DNA from: Dromaius novaehollandiae
Taxonomy: Eukaryota; Chordata; Aves; Casuariiformes; Dromaiidae
Assembly (NCBI RefSeq): GCF_036370855.1
Contig: NC_088102.1
Coordinates: 19,697,001 to 19,761,000, forward strand
Direction of reading: 5' to 3'
Length of the DNA: 64,000 nt
Positions 28,701-42,754 of the stretch are shown one piece after another (the stretch's first letter is position 1; each line of letters opens with the position of its first letter). The position numbers and the translations under genes are program-made. The notes below the pieces were generated by a model. That model saw only the letters and a program-made list of their open reading frames with translations. It was not told where the DNA came from and searched no databases.

Positions 28701-30165
28701 AAATGAACAGAATGGTGGTGAAGCCCTGTCATAAGTTAGCAACAGCTGTAAGTACAAATCAGTTGTTCACAGATTCGAAAAAGTAAAACATTGTGTTGAA
28801 TATGTAATATTAATGAGTGAGAATGTATTTTAACGTGTGACCAGAATTGGGAAACATCAGTTATAGGATTCTTTTCTATTTTAAGCCAGTTTGAATGGGC
28901 CACTTCTGATGAAGGCCTTGAATTGTAGGAGGAGCACATGCAACTTTATCCTGGAAAAGTTGGTTGGCATCAAAAACTGTTGTGTACAGAAAATTCATGC
29001 AATAAGAGTTTTTTTTCTAAAATCACAGCTTAGTGTATTAGTCCCCACAAATAGCTAGTGATGTCTTCAACACTTTGATGCTAGTAATCACATGTAGGTG
29101 AAATCCCCATTAATATTTTTTCCATTAGCACTTTTATATTTGAAGAGATCTGTAAAGTTTCTGTTCTCAAACATTGAAAAATAAGACTTATGAAATACCA
29201 GTGATGCTCCTGTATCAGCAGGTTTGCCAAAACATATTGGTCTTGCAGATGACTCATGTATTGTAGTGAAGGGTTCATCTTCTGGAGGGTGTGTTTTGAA
29301 GCCTCTCTGCAGCTTTTTTTATTTATTTTTTAATGAGATTATCACATCATTCATGGTTCTGGGAATTGGATGGCTGGATTTTTGTGGAGTTCAAACAATA
29401 ATTTTGGAAGTGAGCAATCACGTTACGAAGCCACTTGTAAGTCATGAGTTTATGATGAAACAGTAGCATCTCAAAGGAAGTTATTGCAGTGGGCTTCTGT
29501 GTGAAGACTGTAGCTGCTCACGATGTTCTCAGAACATTGGTATTCGGATAGTTTCTTTACTTCCTTTGGAAACACAGTGAGGAAACCTTAGGTCAGTTCA
29601 GTGGCGAGGTGAGTGGATAAAATAAAGAATGCGCGAATTTCCGCGAGTATTTCCGGCCATTCACTGTCGCTACAATCAGAACCTGACCTTGCTCAAGTGC
29701 AGTGCAATTTATGGTTCTCCGAAAAAGCACTGAGAAGGCAAATTTCTGTAGTTCCAGTGAAGTGAAATGATGTAGTTCTCTAGAAACCTTAGCTGATGTG
29801 AAATATTACATTAGTTAGGCAAGGGAGAGAATGCATGCCCCTGAAGTTTGCTGATGTATATGCTACCAAGAGCACTGTGACATTGCCATGAAAATAGAAC
29901 ATTACCGAGAGATATCAAGTTTGCTGATGGAAGGACATCAGCCTTTGAGTGTTCCTCTGTGTTGCTTACTTTCTTTCCAGTTGAATTTCTTACTCCCATT
30001 ACTATATCTTTTTTTTTTTTTTCCCCTATGATCTTTTCTCTGCTTGTCTTCCTCTCTCAACACCTAGTTTCTAATCTCTTTCCTCACTTTTACCTTGCAC
30101 AGTAAGGGAGCAGATAGGAGCTGAGAGCAGTTGGGAGCAGAGTGCCAAAACCAAAGGATCAGAAA

Positions 30166-30180
30166 GTGTGTGTGTGTGTT
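30166..30180. repeat. Short (TG)n run
   Basis: A GT dinucleotide run of about seven units in TTC7B intron 1. Confidence 0.7.
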
Positions 30181-33100
30181 TATTTTTGTTTGTCACTTTC
30201 TATGCTTTTTGTAAATCTATATATGAAAAGGAAGTCAAAATAGCAACATTGTATCAGTTTTCATTTGTTTTGTTCCCTTGTAAAGTTCAAGCCTTCACAT
30301 GCATGGGTAAAGCTTATCTTCAGAGTAAATCAAAGGTTTATAAACTTCTTCAGACTCATGCCCTACTTTGAAGGTGTTTATGAAATCTGTTTGCTTTTTA
30401 TACATACAGCTTGCAATGCAATTTATATATGCAAAGCTTTTGGAAGATGTCCACACCTCTATCAGAAAAGTTTGCAGACCCCTGGAGTGACATTTTTTTT
30501 TGCATTTCCACAAAAATGAAGTGTACCCTTTCTTTGTGGTCTTTCTTGTTTTCCTGTCTTCCTTTTGATTCACAAGAGTATTTACAGAACAAGCATACGA
30601 AGGTCACATTTTGCTGAATGAAGAGCAAAAATAGTGGTGGTACTTGCATGGATTGCCTGATTTTTGACTGACAGCTTTGTTTCTCCAGAGAGCCAAGGGT
30701 GTTACAACAGTGCAAGTAATGGTGTAGATCTGCTGCTTGTATTCCAACTGACGTGTCAGCTGGAGGGGAGAATGCTAGCGTAGTCAGTCTGTGATTTCAC
30801 AAGTAACCGAGCTGGTCTAACGCCTTGCTGCTTTTGCGTGGAGGAGGCCTTTCTTCCTGCCTATGCTCAAGCTGCTCCTTCCCTCTGCGCCTTCTCCTGG
30901 CTGCATGTTCCCACCCTCTTCCTTGTGTTGGTGAACACCAAAGGTGACACTTAACACACTGGCCCAGCAGAAAACAGTGCACTCCTCTTTCTGGGTTAGT
31001 TTCTGCTGGGTTTTTGAGCTGGTTGGTCTCACCGAGGGGTCTGAAAAATGTAACGAACAGCTGAGGGAAGGTGACCAGTGGGAGCACCCAGCAGAGAGTG
31101 AAAGTAAGTGGAGTTTGGAGAGGGAGATGTTCCCTTCTTGGTGACTCTGCTGGTAGTGACTCGCCCCTTGTGTGGAGCCGTGTGATTGGTCTGACTGGAA
31201 TGAAATAAGTACTTCTGGGTATTTGGAGCTTATAGCTACTTATATTAATTTATAAGGATTCTTCCATATATCATACATGAAATTATTTTAGAAATTAGCC
31301 TTTTCACAACTATTAATGTGTTGGTGGCAGTCTGTCCATTAGCATAAACTCAGGATTACTTACATCACTTTTGCTTGAATTGTATTTGCATAGAGCTAAA
31401 GAAGGGGGCGAATGTTTCTAAAAATGCCAAATATGGGCCATTTCCCCCAGATATATCTTGTAGATGACCAAATTTTAGGATTTGATGGTTAAATTCTCTG
31501 AAATTCTGTCTGCACTGTACATGATTTAGCCTCATCTGATAGGGTGGGACTGGAGATAAGTGGGTTTGTAAAAGAGACAAGTGGCAGGATGGTGGGATAA
31601 ATTGGAGGGAGGGAGGATGTCTGGCTAGTAGTGAAACATTAGTTGGTAGCAAGACCTCTAATCATTAGAGAGCTTTTCCTCCAGAGGCTGGAGTGGAGAT
31701 CAAGAGTGTTGAATCTCAGCGTTTCTCTGGTGTCAGCAAATGCCTGGGAGATGTGTGGTGGCAGGTATTAGTAAGCTATTGTGATCAGAGGATGTTACAA
31801 ATTACTCTGGTGCTTTAGGAGACAACATTGCATGAGTTTCTGCAGGTTCCCATCCCACTGCTGATCTTTGTATGATTCTACTGAAAAGGTGTGTGTGTAA
31901 ACAGATATCCTTTGCTATAACCTTGCATTGGCTTCCGGAGAAGGGAATGCATGGAAAGTATTTTTTAACGTGGTTTCTACAGGTACCCTTTCAAAAATAA
32001 TTTTAATTTTTTTTCCTTTTACACATTTTAGTACAGCTTTATAGGAGTGTATGCTGTTCTCTTTTCTACGGGATCTTTGTTCATTCCGTTCATACAGCAG
32101 ACTGACCTCTGGAGACGGAGCAATAAATCTTCAGGCTAGAAGGGTACAGTCAGTACCTCCACAGTGCTTGTGGAGTTACCACATAGGAAATCTCTAAAAT
32201 CTGTAATACTGTAGTAGGAAGAAAGCAATTTGCCATAAGGAAACTCTGTTATTAAGTTTGTCACCAATGTTGGTATTCTTTAGAGATGGCATATTAACAG
32301 TGATTAATCAAAAATCGTAGTTCTAACACAGCTGTTCTATACCTGATGTTTCTGTAACATGTAAAATGTGGTAAAGCAAAGAAAGGACTTAGAAATGTGT
32401 GCTTGTACCATCTGGAAAAGAGGAGAGGGTCAAGATCTGACCCTAGCAGATACTTACGTTTAGTTACCTTTGAAGTTGGTCCTGAATGTTTAATCTGCGC
32501 TGAAAGAAAGGAGGAAATAAGAAAGGATTTGTGTGGGACAGTGTTTGGCAAATGCTGCTGTTCTACTGGTGTATTTTCAGTTAAGCGGCTAAAAATGTTG
32601 TATTTTGCGTATAAGCCGGAATTGTGTGGTGGTGTTTTGTTTTTGTAACTCTCAGCTGTGTGAACTAGAGCTGCTGCTTTACTGGAGCAAAGTAGTAGTC
32701 TTTTCAGCTGTAAGCATATTTGGTGGTGGTGCCTTGATGCAGAGGTCTCCGTGGGGAGCTGATACCCTCCGTGTATTTACGGAGGGTCAGGAGGTGGAGG
32801 GTGTTGCCGGGTTTCACAAAAGACTTATCCACTCTCGGTCCCCGAAGAGGCTTGAACTGTGCCCTTTCTGCAAAAAGGAGGTGAGAGATGCCTCTTGGCT
32901 CCAGGCAAATCCCAAATGCAGCACACCTGAGCTCAGTAGCTTGTTTTCTCTAAGTAAAACTTACAGAAAGGTGACCAAGATATGAAAGCACCAACAACTT
33001 TCATGCCCTTCCCCATTTCTTCTGCAGTTAATTATGCGAACAAGTTGATGTTTATTTTTCAAGGGTGCCTTACTTCAAATTCGGATTTGTCTGGGTTCAT

Positions 33101-36100
33101 CTTCCAGCCACATTTCTGTTTTTCTTTCTACCATTTAATTACAGTCTCTTTACCTTAACTGGGAGAAAATGCTGTGCTTTAATCAAGACTCTGTTTAGAT
33201 TGCTCTAGGGCCTGGTTTAAGGAGAGGCAACAGCTGATAGAAGAAAGAATATGTTAAAAGATGTTTTCTGTCTTGAAGCTGGTGGTTATGTCCCCAGGAC
33301 CACGCTCTCTCTTTGAGCGACAGGTGTGGGCTGTTGCCTCGCGAGAATTTACTTGCAGCTTCTCTAGTGGAGCTAGTGGGGAGAAGGGGGCACGAAGAGA
33401 CTCTTTTGGGGGTGACTGGCTTTTGGAGGTGGTAAGGTACTCCAAGATCCCCTCTTCTGGGGAACATAGGCTCATCCCTGTGGTTTCATCTGAGCTTTGG
33501 GCTTTTGGTCAGCCTCTTGACAAAAAAAAAAAAAAATCACTGTCCTGGCCTGAGAATGAATCAGTGATCCAGAGCATGAAGGTGAGAACTGAGACTTTTA
33601 GATGGTGAGGATAAAGAGAAAAGAAGTGTCCCACATGTATGAGAAGTTGGGCAGAGTAAGGATCTCTTCAGTCTCTCATTTTTTTTTTTTCTTTTTTATC
33701 AGCCTACCCTCTTTTCTTTTCTTTCCTCCCTTGACTTCAGAGAGCAGAAGTTGGATTCTGGTGGTGTTGTCTGTCAAATTTGTAAACTTCAGGTGCTGCA
33801 GTATAGCTCTTTGGTAGAGCAAGATCCCAAGCCGCTGCTGCCATGACATGGTTTTGTTTTGCCTTCCGCTGAAATTGGCTGAAGGCTCTTTTGTGGTCAG
33901 TAGTGACAGGAAAACTGGTTTGAGACAAGCCATGGAGAGAAGGAAGCCTGAAAAGACTTCCTGCCTACCACTTTTCTTGTTCTCTAAGCCAGCGTTTGAT
34001 CTTCTGTTTGATTTGAACAAAATGTAAACAGATAAAAGCTGATTTCTGATCATTCTCCTTCAGAGTGGCTACTAGAACTACGGAGGCATTTAGTAGACAA
34101 TTCGTAATCAAATACAGAAACATACTTGCTGTTTCCAATTAAAACATCCAAAGATGATGATGACCCTTTCTGCCACACATCATGCTTCCCAGTGTTGTAG
34201 ATATGACCTACATTCTTATTTTTTTTCCACAGCGTGTGATTGAATGAGTCAAGTTTAATTCAAACATACATTTATCAATTTGGATGATGCTATGTGGCTG
34301 CCTATTTTGATTATTTATGGTTCTGATGATCTTAGTGTTTTACAGGTGAAGCTGGGAGCTTGAGGAAATGAAGCGCTATAAAAATAGTTTTTTTTTAAAC
34401 AGCTGTTGTGTTTTTCTGTTCTTTCTGTTCTGTGCCCTCATAAAATAAATTTCTCTAGCAGTGGTGTTGTGGAAGTAATTTGTCTAAGCTATAAGCATGT
34501 GCATAAATAGTCTGGGAAAGCTATAGTACTGGACTTCAGAAAATGCTTAATAGCAGTGTTCTTTGATTAGCGGTCGTAAATGCTCCAATTTCCCTCCAAT
34601 TTGTGTATGCCTAGTTCAGCTGCTTGTTGAACTGGTTCAATAGGGACTACAGGAAAGCTGAAACTAGTAGATGCTCAAGCCATATGGCTCATTCCAACTC
34701 TGCAGGAAGAAAAGTAGGGGAATTTAGTTCTTATTTGTGGGACTTCTGACTATCAACATACTGTGGCAGTAGTTCACCATCTCCCTGGCTGCAAGTCATT
34801 CTTCCACTTAAGATTCAGCAGTTTGGTGATGTTTTTTCTTCCCTTTTTGAGGAGGGGAAGGGTGAGGAATTTTGTAAAATAAATTTGCTACTAGACAACA
34901 CACTTCTGACTTTCTGAAGTGTTAAAGAATGTCAATTGTAGACATTATTGTTTTCATTGTAAATACTTTCTCGCACTTAATTTTTCTTTTTCTTTTCATG
35001 TCATTTGGGTTCCTTACTGTGCTTGACATTTGTGGTTCCTCAGTATTCTTTGGAAACGAAGTTTGCTCAGTAAGTGTTAAGCTGAATAAAAGAAAAGAGG
35101 AATAATTGTTAAATGAAATATTTTGTTTCAGATGGATATAGATCAGGGTTGAAGCATGTAGTCGCACATCCCTTAAAACTTAGAGTGAACAGACATTTTT
35201 ATCCATTTTTAAGTCACCACTTAGCTTTAAAAATATAATTAACAAAATTCATCTTCATTGTTTCTCACATTACTGTGCTGAAACTCAAGTATTATTTTTA
35301 ATGCCTAATCTTATTTTCTTTCCTTGCTTTTTTAAAGTGTCAGGAGGCTCGTGAACAGAAATCACGTACTCAGATTTTGTCTCTGGAGCATTCTGAATGT
35401 TATTAGTAAAATGCCTGTGCTGAAAGGAGCCCTCAGTGACCTGTTCTTTGCAAGGCAAATAACTGAATCCTGTGAACGTGTGCTGAAGCACAGTTTTATA
35501 AGTTTGTAGCTGGCCACTGATCTCTGAGACACTTTCACACAGTGCATATAAACTCCTTACACCTACCATGGTATGAAAATGAGACTAACCTAAACTGCAT
35601 TGCTCTGTAAAAAGAGCTGTCGTTCTGTGTATGTAGTCTGATTTCCCGGGAGATGGAACAGGCAGAGAAAGTGTCACCCTATGGGGGGGGATAGGCTGAA
35701 AAGTATCTTTGAATAGGGCAACTCTGGTTATAATACTCAACTTTTGCTATCTGTTTATAATAATACAGTAGCTAATGAATGTGGAATTCAGAAGACAACT
35801 GTCCAAAGGGGGTTTGGTATGAAATGTTAGGGTTATATTTGGTCCTTAATACTTTTTTCTAGTTTTCAGCTAGAAACTGAAGCTAGGCAAATTGTTGACT
35901 TTTATCAATTACACTAAGAATTCTGTTTGAAGGAAAAGAAAAGCTGCAGAAAACAAACTGTAACAAAATAGATGCTGAGTATCTTAAAAATCTTATGTTA
36001 GCATATTGCTTCTCTTAAAAAAAATTTGCCTTATTGCAGAAAGTGACAACTGTCTGTACCATTTGGGCTTTTTAATATATCGTATCAGTGCTTGCAGAAA

Positions 36101-36219
36101 ATCTGTTGATATTGATGGAAAATTGCTCCATGCTGGCATACTTAAGGCATGAGTCATGAGGTATATTTTTTTATAGATAATGGAGAAATTAGAAACCTGT
36201 GTGCAGTTGCAGAACAGTG

Positions 36220-38096
36220 ATCTTACTGAGATTACAGAGATGTGGTGGGTTAGCATGTGCGATTTGATGGACTGCCTTGGGAGAGGTAGAGAGACGTTAC
36301 CTGAGCATTAATGGGGTTGAATTAGAAAAGCCAAAGCTCAGCTGGGGTTGAAACTCATGAGAGATGTAAAGGGCAGTAAAAAAGCCCAATAAAAAAGAGG
36401 TATAATGATGGCAAAGGGAAGGCTAAGGAAAACATGGGCTTGCTGCTCTATGGCATTTGGAGAGCAAGTGACAAAGGACAAGGCTGATGTACTCAGTACC
36501 TCTTCGCCTGCTCTTAGGCCTCCCAGGTTCCTCGGCACTGGCGGAGTCTTGTGGAGTGAAGCACTACCCCTGATAGAGGAAGACTGAGTTAGGCACAGTG
36601 AGGGGCATACACAACTCCACAGGACCCGGATGGGTTACATACGAGAGTGCTGGAGGATTTGGCCAACGTTGTTGCAAGGCTGCTCTCTCATCTTTCAAAT
36701 GTCACGATCATCAAGGGAGATTCCTGGTGACTAGAATATGGTAAACATCATGCCTGTTTTCAAGAAGGTCAAGACAGAGGATCCAGGGAACTATAGGCTG
36801 ATCAGCCTAACCTTAGGCCCTGGGAAGATTAGGGAGCAAATCATCCTGAAAACTGTGTCTATAAGGAGCTAGTTGGAAGAATAAAAAGGTGACTGGGATC
36901 ATGTGACATGGGTATACCACTGGCTACCTGATAACTTTTGATGTTGAGGTGACAGGCTGAGTGGATATGGGGATGACAGTGCATAGTGTTGATCTTGACT
37001 TTGGCCAGGCTTTTGACACAGTTTCCCATAGTATTCTTGTAGCTAGATTGAAAATATGACTTGGATAGACAAGAGGTAGGTGGAAAACTGGCTGGACTAT
37101 TGGGCTCAGAGGATTGTGGTCAGTGGTACAAAGTCCAATGTGGCCTGTTAAGAGTAGGACCTCTTAGGGGTTGATATTGGGGTCGGTGCTGTTTAATACC
37201 TTTCTCAGTCACCTGGACACTGAGAACACACCCTCAGTGATTTTGTGGGTGATAGAAAAATGGGGGGAGTGTAGGGCTGTTGTTCGGAGGGATCCTGACA
37301 GGCAGGAGAAATGGGCTAACAAAAAATTCATGAAGTTCAGCAAAGGCAAATGCCAAGATCCTGTGCCTGAGGTAGAATAACTCTTTATCACAATACAGGC
37401 TGGCGGTCAACTGTCTAGAAAGCAGCTTTCCAGTATCTGGAGGTCCTGGTGGACAAAAAAGGGAACGTGAATTCATAGCACATGCTTGTGGCAATGGAGG
37501 CCAACCATGTACTGTGCTCTATTAGCAAGATTGCAGCCAGTATGTTGAGGGGAATTATTATTCCCCACTGTTTGTCATTTGTGAGACCTCATCTGAAGTA
37601 CCGTGCTCAGTTTTGGGCTCCCCAGCACAAGAGAGACTTTGATATAGTAGAGCGAGTCCAGTGGAGGGTCACCAAGATGATCGGGGGCTAGAGCATGTGA
37701 CTTAAGAGGACCAGTTGACAGAGCTGCCTTTATTCATAAAAAGAGAAGGCTGAGAAGGGAGCCCTACTGTTGTCTTTTCTACACCCTCCTATTGAAGATG
37801 AAGGTGGCCTCTTCTCAGAAGTGCACAGTGAAAGGGTTGGAGGCAATGAACACAGATTGCAACCTGAGAAATGTTGATTGAATGGAGAGGAGAAAGAAAA
37901 AATTCACAAAGAGCAGTCAAATGTTGGAGCAGGTTGTCCAGAGATGTTGCGTAATCTCCATCCATGGAAATACTCAAAACTGAAATGGTTATGACCCTGA
38001 GCTGCCTGCTGTAACACTGAAGTTAGCTGTGCTTTGAGCAGGAAGTTGGACCAGGCCACCACCAAAGTTTCCTTCTAGCCTGTACATATTCTGTTC
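36220..38096 (+). mobile_element. CR1 LINE fragment with decayed reverse transcriptase
   Basis: This is an old, 5'-truncated CR1-family non-LTR retrotransposon in TTC7B intron 1. Translation fragments match CR1 ORF2 reverse transcriptase. EDPGNYRLISLT lies near 36780-36815, and LDFGQAFDTVSHSILVARL near 36994-37050 (RT motif A; the usual form is KAFDTVSH). The FADD catalytic box is decayed to FVGD near 37242. Further 3', LRPHLKYRAQFWAP-like sequence and the typical CR1 tail (TTGGACCAGGCCACC ... ACATATTCTGTTC) end it near 38096. Frameshifts and stops are frequent, so the copy is dead. CR1 is the dominant LINE of birds. The 5' boundary is approximate. Confidence 0.88.
37013..37691 (+). pseudogene. 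Decayed CR1 ORF2 reverse-transcriptase core
   Basis: Remnants of the RT palm can be followed across several frames: AFDTVSH, a PQGSVLGP-like stretch now reading FNTFLSHLDT near 37190, the decayed catalytic box, and the thumb-proximal segment FVRPHLKYRAQFWAPQHKRD at about 37581-37640. The frame changes several times and in-frame stops are present, so no functional enzyme is encoded. Confidence 0.75.
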
Positions 38097-41000
38097 AAAA
38101 GGTTAGTGGTATGGAGCTGATTTCTTCCTATTTGCTCTTTTTGTATTGCTAGTCTGTTGTTTTCCCACTTTGTACTTCGAAAGAAAAAGTAAAAGATATT
38201 TCCATCTGAACAGACTTTAATGAAAGAGTAACAGAATATTGTTTTAAATTGCTTCAAAAATTCCTGGAAATACATTTGCATTATGGTGAACGTATGGGTA
38301 CAAACTGGGTCCTTCTCTACTTCTAGTTCCTCAGAGAATTACCAATTTCAGGTGTAATATATTAGAGAAACTTACAATGATAGCTTTGTTTGGGGATTAC
38401 TTACCCTTACAAAGTTTTGATTGCCTGTCAAATTAAAAATAGCATGTGTGTACAGATGAGAATAGTATGGTCCAGGACTATGAGCCGAATGCAGTAGAGG
38501 TGACATTTCTATCTGGCTCTCTTGTCCTCCTCCAGGGCGGAAAGAATGGTTGTTCCCCTTCAAACAACCTCAACCTGACTTTTGGGCAGGCTCAGAGTTT
38601 GCTGCAGAGTACTGGGCTTTGGCTAGGAATGAGAGGCAGTCTGGGATCTCCCACTTGGGCCCTTTCCTAGGAGAGCGTGGTTGGCCACAACTACCAGAAC
38701 TGGCAGCTGCTGCTGCTACGAGGAGGTGGAGCAGTGGAGTCTGTGGACAAGGGATTTCAAAACCTGATGTTGTTCCCTCCTGTTGCTTGTGTTGGGAGCA
38801 TCTACTATCCCTTTCCCTGTTTTCTAATGTACTCTGATAACATATAGGCAAAACTCATACTGTAGGAAAGATTCTTTTCCACCCCACCTTGTTTTCTAAA
38901 CACAAGAAAGAGACTGTAAACCATAATAAGTCTTCTGAATCTCATAAATGTGCTCAGTCCTGATAGGGGAAGTACTAAAATTCTCTTTAACTCCTTTGTC
39001 TCCTGCTGCAGTTAACGATAGGTTTCTTGTGCATTACCAAAAAATTCTTTCCTACTATAGAACCCTCTCTTTCTAGTTCTGTTCAAAAACATTAGATTCC
39101 CAGTGTTCAAGGAAATTAGTTAACCTTCAATGCTGTATGCTGTAAGCTGTATCTAAAATACTGTAGTTACAGATTTTGAGTCTTTACATTTGTCAGAATG
39201 TCAGTTTGACTTCTGTTATTTTGTTAAACTGTACCGTAGTCCTGAAGGTATTTGATAAAATGAAAACGTTTCAGTCAAACTTTAAAATGATGAACTTCTT
39301 GTTTAAGGAACATGCAAGTTGGATTTGCATGATGCGTGTTGAACTGTACAGTTTGCTTGTTAGAACAACTAAGTAGCTGTCAATTTTGCAACATGAGTGT
39401 TGAACAGTCAAATAAAAGCAATTTTTTTTGTTGGCGAGTTGGAGATTAGTGGGTAATAGAAGTTTTATTAATATACTGCAGCTATATTACTGAGTAGTAG
39501 TGATATTTGCCTTTGGACTGAGAATTCTCTGCCTTTAATACATATTTGAAGGATGCTGAGTGTCAGTTTGTTAGAGTTTCTCTAAAGTAATGGTGCACAA
39601 GGACGATGTTTCATTTTCCCTTCTTTATCTTTCAGGGGGCCAACGTTTTTTGACTACAAAAACTTTAGTCCAGATACAAAACTGCATCTGCAATGCATTG
39701 TTGTCATGAGGATAAACTGAGCAGAAGGGGCACAGTTTGGGCAAAACAAAGCATGCGTGAAGAGTTGTAAAGGTGCTCTTAGAAGAATGTACATGTCCAA
39801 AGTGACACTTGAGATTAATTAGTATTGTCTGATCTAGATATGAGATGACTGTGGCTAATCTGTCTGGATAAACTTTTATTTGGTGGGCAAAGGAATGGAG
39901 TTGTCACTGCAAATCTGGCACTGACAAATCGGACAATCGTGTTCTGAAAGCCAGAAAATCAAGCACAGTAGTAACCAGGCAGTATCTCTGTCTTGTCTTG
40001 TCTTCGTTGAGGATCTGAGATCTTTTTCTTTTTGCCGTATAGTTTAAAAAGTAAAACATTAGTGGATGGTAGATGAGAACAAATAAATGTCCAGGTCACC
40101 ATGAATGTCATTCTCAGAATATCAGATTTAAAAACATCAAAGGAACTACCTATTCTTCTGTTCATGTCTTTGCTATTTGATCTCTAAACTGCCTTTTCAA
40201 GAAAGTGTGGTTTAGGATTCAGCAGTTAGCTTGAGGTTTCAAGGAAAAATTTTTCAAGGTTTTTGTCCTTTGAGTTGGTAGGACATACTACAGGACAGCA
40301 TTAGTCCTTATAGCTCACTGTTTAATGGCACTGTATGTAGGTTAGATGTACTAGTCCGACTGACTCAGGACTGTAATTTGCTGCAGTGAAAGATGAGATA
40401 ATGCTGATGTGTTTATAATTCCTGAAAGAAGGATTTTCCTCTGTAGTAATATTGAGTTCCACATATCTTTCGTCCTTCTTTCCCTTCCCTTAAATCTCTA
40501 AGGGCACTGCTAAAGGTTAGGGCTGTCAGTACCTTTTTGGCTGTCGGCTTTTTGTATTCCTCCTTTTAAAATTAATTAATTTATTTTTAATTCAAATTCA
40601 GGTTATTCAACCCTTGGTTGCAAGACATGATCTGGTATTTTCAAATCCCACATAATGAGGACATCTCACACTGCTGTCTCATCACCAGAAAAACTACTCA
40701 GTAGATTTCAGTAAATAAGTGTGGTGGTCCTGGATAAGGGCAAAGTAAAGAGTGACCAGTTTCTTGAATTTCAGCAAACGTATACTCGCTCCAGGATTTT
40801 GCTGGGTAACACAGTATTACATCCTACCTTCACATCTGAGAAGTGGTGGTGTGCCTCTCAAGAAACTGGGAGAATGACAAGAAATTGAATTTCGTACAGA
40901 AGACTTCACATCACTGCAGCCTTAACAAGGTCTGGGTGATATCTGTATGGTTAAAGCCCAGATCTGAATGATGGTCAAAGCTGTACTGAGGGATGCGCAA

Positions 41001-41451
41001 CATATAATTTGTTGGACAAATTACTCCAATATCTCTAAGTATTCATATTTGAAACTACATTAGGCATTTTATGAAACAGATGCACGTTTTTTGGTGATAT
41101 GAATATTAGAAGTGTACCTTGTCACAATTGGAAAGCTACAAGATAAGTTAAGGCTTTTGAATTAAGTTGTTTTTTGAGGGAGAATGAAAGTATACTGGTT
41201 TCCAGTTAATGCTCCAATCCATTATAGCGCAGAGCATCAGAGACTTGCTTCTACAAGGATAGGCAGGCAAATGATAAATTGAAAAGTAGAACGAAGTACC
41301 ATGAAGGTTGTGTTAAATCTGAATAATTGACTTTGTGTTTGTGTTGATTAACTTATATTTAAAATTCAGATCTGCAAAAGGCTGCCTCTACTGAAATGTT
41401 AGTGAAATGAGATGATTTCTGATATTTCATGTGTTTGGTTTTATTTTACAG

Positions 41452-41606
41452 ATGACATGGCAGAGCTTCTTCTTGGGGAGTCCAAATTAGAACAATTTTT
41501 GAAGGAAAATGCTCTTAAACAGAGCAGTAGTCCTCGGGGCCCCCGGCCAAAGCTGACTGAAGTCAGGAAACATCTCACTGCAGCACTTGACAGAGGGAAC
41601 CTAAAG
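41452..41606 (+). CDS. TTC7B: TTC7B coding exon 2
   Basis: This exon has 155 nt, phase 1 in and phase 0 out. It completes the split Asp codon and reads DMAELLLGESKLEQFLKE, a Ser-rich SSSPRGPRPKL linker, then TEVRKHLTAALDRGNLK. The acceptor is TTTTACAG and the donor AAG|GTATGTAAGT. The sequence agrees closely with human TTC7B, and the variable part is the NALKQSSSPRGPRP linker. VRKHL-TAALDRG is the start of the alpha-solenoid. Confidence 0.95.
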
Positions 41607-42754
41607 GTATGTAAGTAAGTCTGGGCAAGAATTAGAAAAGGTAAGATTAACTCGAGTAGTTTACTAATTATGGAAAAGTTCAGAAAGTTCTTTTGTTTGT
41701 TTTTCTCATTATTATTTTTATTTTGATATTATTCCCAGAACTTCAGTGTATGCTATCTCATGGATTTATGAAGGATAAATTGTATAAGATTAGATACATT
41801 CAGATAAATATATTAAATTTATTTTCTTCAGATAAATTTTTTAAATTGTTATTGACTTCAGGGGTGCTTAAGTAAAGTACTTTTGGCATGTTTTATGGAA
41901 GTTTTACTTGGTGTATATAATGCACTACAAAGAACAATGTAGTTAAATGGAAAATGTTACAGAAATGCAAAATATTTCACAAATTCCTGAAAGAGTCTCA
42001 TAACTAATCAGGAAAAGTTTCTTTAAGTTAGGGTTGGGGGCAAAAAAGGATAAATACTTGAGAGGGGTTTTGTCTTCATCTTTTGATATTCTTAACCATT
42101 CTGGTTCTGGTTTGCTTAATCATTGTTGTAAGCTACTACCTCACTTTATCTTGTCTGTACTTATATCTGTCTCTTTTGAGAGATGAGAAGAACCTTGTTT
42201 TACAGTCATCTCTGACTTCTTGTGTTGCGCTTCAGTGATCTGTGAAAGTATTACATTCTCCTTCCGTTAATCTTCTTCAAGACATTCCTCTGCATTGACA
42301 CTTCGAAACTGCAAATTAAATATATAGGCTGTGGAGCATATATTATTAAGTTTAAACTCTGTTGTGATCTGGGTTTGTGGTGTTGGAAAAAAATCACCGG
42401 AGGAGTTGTAATGATTCGCAGCCTTTAAATAGTTTGTTACCTAGCAAATCTGGATCCTGACTGAGAGGTACTTCTGTTGCATATATAGATAAATATGCGA
42501 AGGTGTAAAATGACTAATGAGAATGAAATTGCTGTTCAGTAGCGTGGTGGAGTACCATTTTGTGGATTCACCTCCCACCCCAAGCTTCCCAAATATTACA
42601 TAAAGACAGAATTTTGGTGGTTTATTTTTCTGTAATTACAAGAGATGTGCTGGAGGTTTCTATAGTGAATATATAAAGAAAAGGGACCAAAGCACTGTCA
42701 GTTAGGTGTGGTGTCTCAGGGGAAAAAAAACTTTCTTAATTCTCTTCCTTCTAG
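41607..42754 (+). other. TTC7B intron 2
   Basis: This is a 1.15-kb AT-rich intron, with donor GTATGT and acceptor TTCCTTCTAG. I see no other feature. Confidence 0.9.

Larger units (their letters stand above)
25597..41451 (+). other. TTC7B intron 1
   Basis: This is a 15.9-kb intron, with donor GTGCGG and acceptor TTATTTTACAG. The first 500 bp are the GC-rich tail of the CpG island, with a GGGGCGGCGGCGCG-type minisatellite. The rest is AT-rich, with short open frames that match nothing I know. One CR1 LINE copy lies at about 36220-38096. I see no nested gene. First introns often hold enhancers, but none can be identified by eye. Confidence 0.9.

Noticed and set aside
33676..34053. 125-codon minus-strand open frame in TTC7B intron 1
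   Set aside because: It ends in a poly-Lys run read from a T-rich tract, has no recognisable domain and no splice or promoter context. It is consistent with chance.
37171..37691. Short frames at about 37.2-37.7 kb taken as possible host exons
   Set aside because: They are pieces of the decayed CR1 reverse transcriptase, explained by the mobile element.
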